From Terriglobus tenax (GTDB lineage: Bacteria > Acidobacteriota > Terriglobia > Terriglobales > Acidobacteriaceae): a stretch of 64,000 nucleotides of DNA. The notes under the pieces were generated by a model. The model was not told the DNA's origin, made no database searches, and saw only the letters and a program-made list of their open reading frames with translations. Each line of letters starts with the position of its first letter. The stretch's first letter is position 1. The position numbers were made by a program, and so were the translations under genes. The stretch spans positions 1,426,001 through 1,490,000 of the forward strand of contig NZ_JAGSYA010000004.1 in assembly GCF_025685395.1 (NCBI RefSeq), read 5' to 3'. Positions 61,134-64,000 of the stretch are shown here, piece by piece.

Positions 61134-62402
61134 CTAAGCCGTCGTCACCGGCTCCTTCGGCTCCATCCACAGCTTGCCCACGGCCATCAGCACCACCAAC
61201 ATCACCGCGCACAGGGCAAACACCTGTCGCGTACCGGTATGCTGCGCCAGGATGCCCGACAGCACCAGCCCCAGGATCTGCGCTCCGAAGATGATCGACA
61301 TCAGTGTCGATCCAACGCGGCCCATCAGGTGGTGCGGCGTCTCCTGCTGGATCAGCGTCTGCGCCGGAATGATGATGCCCGCCACCGAGAAGCCAATCAC
61401 CAGGTTGCCCACAAGGCACGCCCACAGATACGGCAGGCTGGTCAGCACCACCAGACCTACGGCAATGCCGCTCAAACCTGCATACACCAGCACCGTATTC
61501 TTCACCTTCTTGCCGAAGATGTTCAGCACATTCATGCCCACCAGGATGCCGATGCCAATCGCCGCCGACGCCGCGCCGAACGACTTTGGATTGGTGGCGT
61601 GCAGCACGTCGCGCACATACACCGCAATCAGCGGGCCGAAGCAGCCCATCACGAACATGCCCGAAGCCAGCGACAGGATGACAAACAGCAGAGCCGCATG
61701 ATGCACGATAAAGCTGAAGCCCTGCTGCATATCATGCAGCACACGTCCCACGCCGGTCTTCGTTGTCTGGTGCTCCGCTGCAACGGGGGGCCGCTCGATG
61801 CTGATACTTGCCAGAAAGCAGGCTGACGCGACAAAGCTGGCCGCATCCACGACGTAACAGGCCTTCGGGCCAAGCGCCGTCACCAGCACACCCGCCACGG
61901 CCGGGCCCACAATGCGCATGCCGAACATCACCTGCTGCATCAGCGCATTGGCCGACCGCAACCCATGCATCGGCACGGCAGAGCGGATCGTCACACCCTG
62001 CGCGGGATTGAAGAAACTGGACACAATCGAAATCGCCGCCAGGATCGCGTAATACTGCCCGGCCGATGCAGCCCAGATCAACAGAAGGCACAGCACCGCG
62101 CGCGACAGGTCGCTGGCGATCATGGTGCCCTTCAGCGACCAGCGGTCCACAAACACACCGGCAACCACACCCAGCAGTGCAATCGGCAACTGGTAGGCAA
62201 TCTGCACGCCCGTTACCTGCTGCGCGGTGGCGTGCAGGTTGAAGGTCAGCACACCGATCACCGCGAACAGCGCCAGAAAGTCGCCGAAGTTCGAGACAAT
62301 CTGCGCGTACCAGAGCCGCCGCATCGTCTGGATCTTCAGCACGGCGCCCATCGACATCGGTTCAACATGCGCGTGCGGTTGTGGAGGTGTTTGTGTGCCC
62401 AT
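61134..62402 (-). CDS. MFS transporter (MFS_3/EntS-like exporter)
   Basis: A 422-residue major facilitator protein of the EntS/macrolide-efflux-like group (MFS_3). About 12 spans are visible; the opening is RRLWYAQIVSNFGDFLALFAVIGVL, with loop motif GVFVDRWSLKGTMIASDLSRAV between TM2 and TM3. Such proteins export siderophores or drugs; no siderophore biosynthesis genes are nearby, so a drug or metabolite efflux role is equally likely. The ATG at 62402 has AGGAAGG upstream. It follows the polysaccharide deacetylase by 47 bp on the same strand and may be co-transcribed. Confidence 0.87.
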   Translation of the reverse strand: MGTQTPPQPHAHVEPMSMGAVLKIQTMRRLWYAQIVSNFGDFLALFAVIGVLTFNLHATAQQVTGVQIAYQLPIALLGVVAGVFVDRWSLKGTMIASDLSRAVLCLLLIWAASAGQYYAILAAISIVSSFFNPAQGVTIRSAVPMHGLRSANALMQQVMFGMRIVGPAVAGVLVTALGPKACYVVDAASFVASACFLASISIERPPVAAEHQTTKTGVGRVLHDMQQGFSFIVHHAALLFVILSLASGMFVMGCFGPLIAVYVRDVLHATNPKSFGAASAAIGIGILVGMNVLNIFGKKVKNTVLVYAGLSGIAVGLVVLTSLPYLWACLVGNLVIGFSVAGIIIPAQTLIQQETPHHLMGRVGSTLMSIIFGAQILGLVLSGILAQHTGTRQVFALCAVMLVVLMAVGKLWMEPKEPVTTA

Positions 62403-62449
62403 AGGTCGTACCTTCCTGAACGTTCTACACCAGGAAAAATTGTAGGCAA

Positions 62450-63232
62450 TTAGACCCAGTTTTCGGGAGTGACAAATGTCAGGTTCCTGATATTTTTTTC
62501 GAGCAGCAAGCCGGTCGCATCTACCGTCGGCATCCGTTTTGCTCCCAGCCCCAGGTGGCCGCCGTCATGCAGCAGGACGTTCGATGCCCTGTTCTTCCGC
62601 TGGTTCTTCGCAATTCCCTGCTCCATCCGCTCCAGCAGTTGCGCCGGCGTGGCCGGGTTCCAGTCCTGCGCGGCAACGTTCCATTGCACCGCATGCAGGC
62701 CAAGCTCGCGCGCAATGCGCAGCGTCGCCGGACGGCGCGCTCCGAATGGGGCACGGAAAAACCGCACCTTCTGCCCCAGCGTTTGCTCCAGCAGGTCATT
62801 GGTCTCCGCCAACTGGCGGCGCGTCTCCCGGGCCGAGGTGATCGCCAGGTTGGGATGCGTCAGGGTGTGATTGCCGATCAGATGCCCGGCAGCGGCTACC
62901 TGTCGCGCCAGCTCCGGCTGCGCCTTCACGAAATGACCCACCAGGAAAAACGTCGCGCGCACGTTATGCCGAGCCAGAACCTCCAGCAGATAGGGCGTCA
63001 CCTCCGGGTTCGGACCGTCATCGTAGGTCAACGCCACCTGCCGGGGGTCAGACCCGGCAACGACGGTAGCTCCGTAAATCTGAGACTCTGGCCGGTACGC
63101 GGCGTAGACAGCCGCGCCGACTCCTGCGGCGGCGGCAACTCCGATGGCAACTGCGGGGATCATACTGTGCTTCGAGTGTATTCGTTCCGCCACTTGGCGG
63201 CGGGATACGATCGTGATATCTTCACCTTTCAT
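62450..63232 (-). CDS. polysaccharide deacetylase (CE4/NodB domain)
   Basis: Up to 260 residues; an internal ATG at 63163 (MIPAVAIGVAAAAGVGAAVYAAY) would give a better signal-anchor start, and the first 23 residues are hydrophilic, so the start is uncertain. The NodB domain is complete: VALTYDDGPNPEVTPY with the Asp pair, ATFFLVGHFV, the HTLTH zinc motif (GHLIGNHTLTHPN), RAPFGARRP, and a late LLHDGGHLG. It hydrolyses N- or O-acetyl groups from polysaccharide or peptidoglycan, facing the periplasm. It is divergent from the deoxynucleoside kinase gene. Confidence 0.9.
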   Translation of the reverse strand: MKGEDITIVSRRQVAERIHSKHSMIPAVAIGVAAAAGVGAAVYAAYRPESQIYGATVVAGSDPRQVALTYDDGPNPEVTPYLLEVLARHNVRATFFLVGHFVKAQPELARQVAAAGHLIGNHTLTHPNLAITSARETRRQLAETNDLLEQTLGQKVRFFRAPFGARRPATLRIARELGLHAVQWNVAAQDWNPATPAQLLERMEQGIAKNQRKNRASNVLLHDGGHLGLGAKRMPTVDATGLLLEKNIRNLTFVTPENWV

Positions 63233-63254
63233 TCGCCTTTCCGGAGGTCCCCCT

Positions 63255-63905
63255 ATGACCCTGTTCGACCCGCCCAGCTACATTGCGATCGAAGGCCCTA
63301 TCCGCGTCGGCAAGTCCACCCTGGCAGAGATGCTGGCCGTAAAGATGGGTGCGCGCCATGTCATTGAGCCGGAAGATAACCCCTTCCTGGACGGTTTTTA
63401 CCGGCAGGAACCCGGCATGGCCCTGGCCGCGCAGATGTGGTTTCTGGAGGCGCGGCACGCCCAGCTCCGTGAGGCCCAGGACCAGGCCAAAAGCGATATC
63501 GTTCGCCGGGGCGTAGTCTCCGACTACATTTTCGAGAAAGATAAGCTATTTGCCTGCTTGAACTTAGGCGACGACGAGCTGAAGCTCTACAACCGCTATT
63601 ACGAGCCCATGCGAGCCGGTCTGCCGATCCCTGACCTGGTCATCTACCTGAAAGCAACGCCGGATGTGCTGCGCACACGGCTGAAACGCAAGGGCATTCC
63701 CGTAGAGCGCGCCGTAAGCGAGGAGTACCTCGAGACCGTTATCGAGGCCTATGAGCACTTCTTTTCCCGCTACACGGCCAGCGATTTGCTGGTAATTGAC
63801 ACCTCCGAGATCGACTTTGTGAACAACAACCGTGATCTGCAGGCACTGTTCCGGCGTCTGGATACCCCGGTTAAAGGCACCCAGCACTTTTTGATGGTGG
63901 GATAA
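63255..63905 (+). CDS. deoxynucleoside kinase
   Basis: A 216-residue kinase of the dNK/deoxyguanosine-deoxyadenosine kinase family. It salvages deoxynucleosides by 5'-phosphorylation with ATP. ATG 63255 has GGAGG upstream and starts just before the P-loop IEGPIRVGKST. The family SDYIFEKDKLFA stretch (normally with D-R-S-like residues), PDLVIYLKATPDVLRTRLKRKG and the lid RGIPVERAVSEEYLETV are seen. It is divergent from the deacetylase gene and followed by another plus-strand gene at 63993. Confidence 0.9.
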   Translation: MTLFDPPSYIAIEGPIRVGKSTLAEMLAVKMGARHVIEPEDNPFLDGFYRQEPGMALAAQMWFLEARHAQLREAQDQAKSDIVRRGVVSDYIFEKDKLFACLNLGDDELKLYNRYYEPMRAGLPIPDLVIYLKATPDVLRTRLKRKGIPVERAVSEEYLETVIEAYEHFFSRYTASDLLVIDTSEIDFVNNNRDLQALFRRLDTPVKGTQHFLMVG

Positions 63906-63992
63906 GCCTTCTCCCGGCGCGGGCAACTTGCGGGTGCGGCAACGGGTTCCTATTGGAGAGCGCCTCCGCGCTGGTAGAAGGAGTTCGAATAC

Positions 63993-64000
63993 ATGTCTTC
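63993..64000 (+). CDS. first codons of a further gene, truncated by window end
   Basis: ATG at 63993 follows AAGGAG (63978-63983) at 9 nt spacing, a good ribosome site, so a coding sequence probably starts here. Only two codons are in the window; no identity can be given. Confidence 0.5.

Overview
The window looks like chromosome from an Acidobacteriota bacterium, probably family Acidobacteriaceae (Granulicella/Terriglobus/Edaphobacter-like). This is inferred, not proven. The basis is moderately high G+C, four very large Oar-type TonB-dependent receptors with an N-terminal carboxypeptidase-regulatory-like domain and no SusD partner, many Tat-exported enzymes, Y_Y_Y sensor kinases, and abundant glycoside hydrolases next to ordinary housekeeping genes. 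No phage, IS element, CRISPR array or rRNA was seen. One tRNA gene (Ser-UGA) is present.

Layout. (1) 1-950: 3' part of a GH29 alpha-L-fucosidase. (2) 963-10096, all minus strand: two Tat-exported SelA/DgaE-like PLP enzymes, a Tat-exported RidA, a membrane-anchored RraA-like aldolase, an Oar-type receptor and a secreted amidohydrolase/deacetylase. A divergent MFS transporter (10220-11566) and a propeller/Y_Y_Y sensor kinase with its LuxR-type regulator (11618-15261) follow. Two near-identical 17-bp palindromes (4452-4468, 8734-8750) tie this block together. It reads as an extracytoplasmic pathway for an amino-acid or amino-sugar derivative and is my main candidate for an undescribed system. 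(3) 15262-19274: structured leader, siderophore-type TonB receptor, and a translationally coupled PepSY membrane protein. (4) 19310-20261: strong terminators around a secreted glycerophosphodiesterase. (5) 20286-32561: an Oar-type receptor; then an ECF sigma factor, anti-sigma factor, multicopper oxidase and metallophosphoesterase on one strand, with another Oar receptor transcribed divergently. (6) 32667-34388: PoxB-type pyruvate oxidase.

(7) 34917-50647 is a carbohydrate-utilisation region: GH29 fucosidase, SGNH esterase, GH31, Oar receptor, second SGNH esterase, FAD-dependent oxidoreductase, MFS transporter, GH2 glycosidase and a LacI-type repressor. Palindromes of the LacI type (TTAAACGATTAA and close variants) lie in the upstream regions of the Oar receptor, SGNH, FAD-oxidoreductase and GH2 genes, suggesting one local regulon. 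The polymer is probably a decorated, acetylated plant or microbial glycan; its identity cannot be read from the sequence.

(8) 50705-64000 is mostly core genome: tRNA-Ser, an orphan FtsX/MacB-type permease, folD, coaE, an NTF2-like secreted protein, a membrane-anchored HtrA protease, a zinc-ribbon membrane protein, an M50 site-2-type protease with a zinc ribbon, purN, purM, hemL, an MFS exporter, a polysaccharide deacetylase, a deoxynucleoside kinase and the first codons of another gene. The HtrA-M50 neighbourhood could form a regulated-proteolysis pair.

Gene identities rest on recognised motifs. Substrates, operons and regulation are inference unless stated otherwise.
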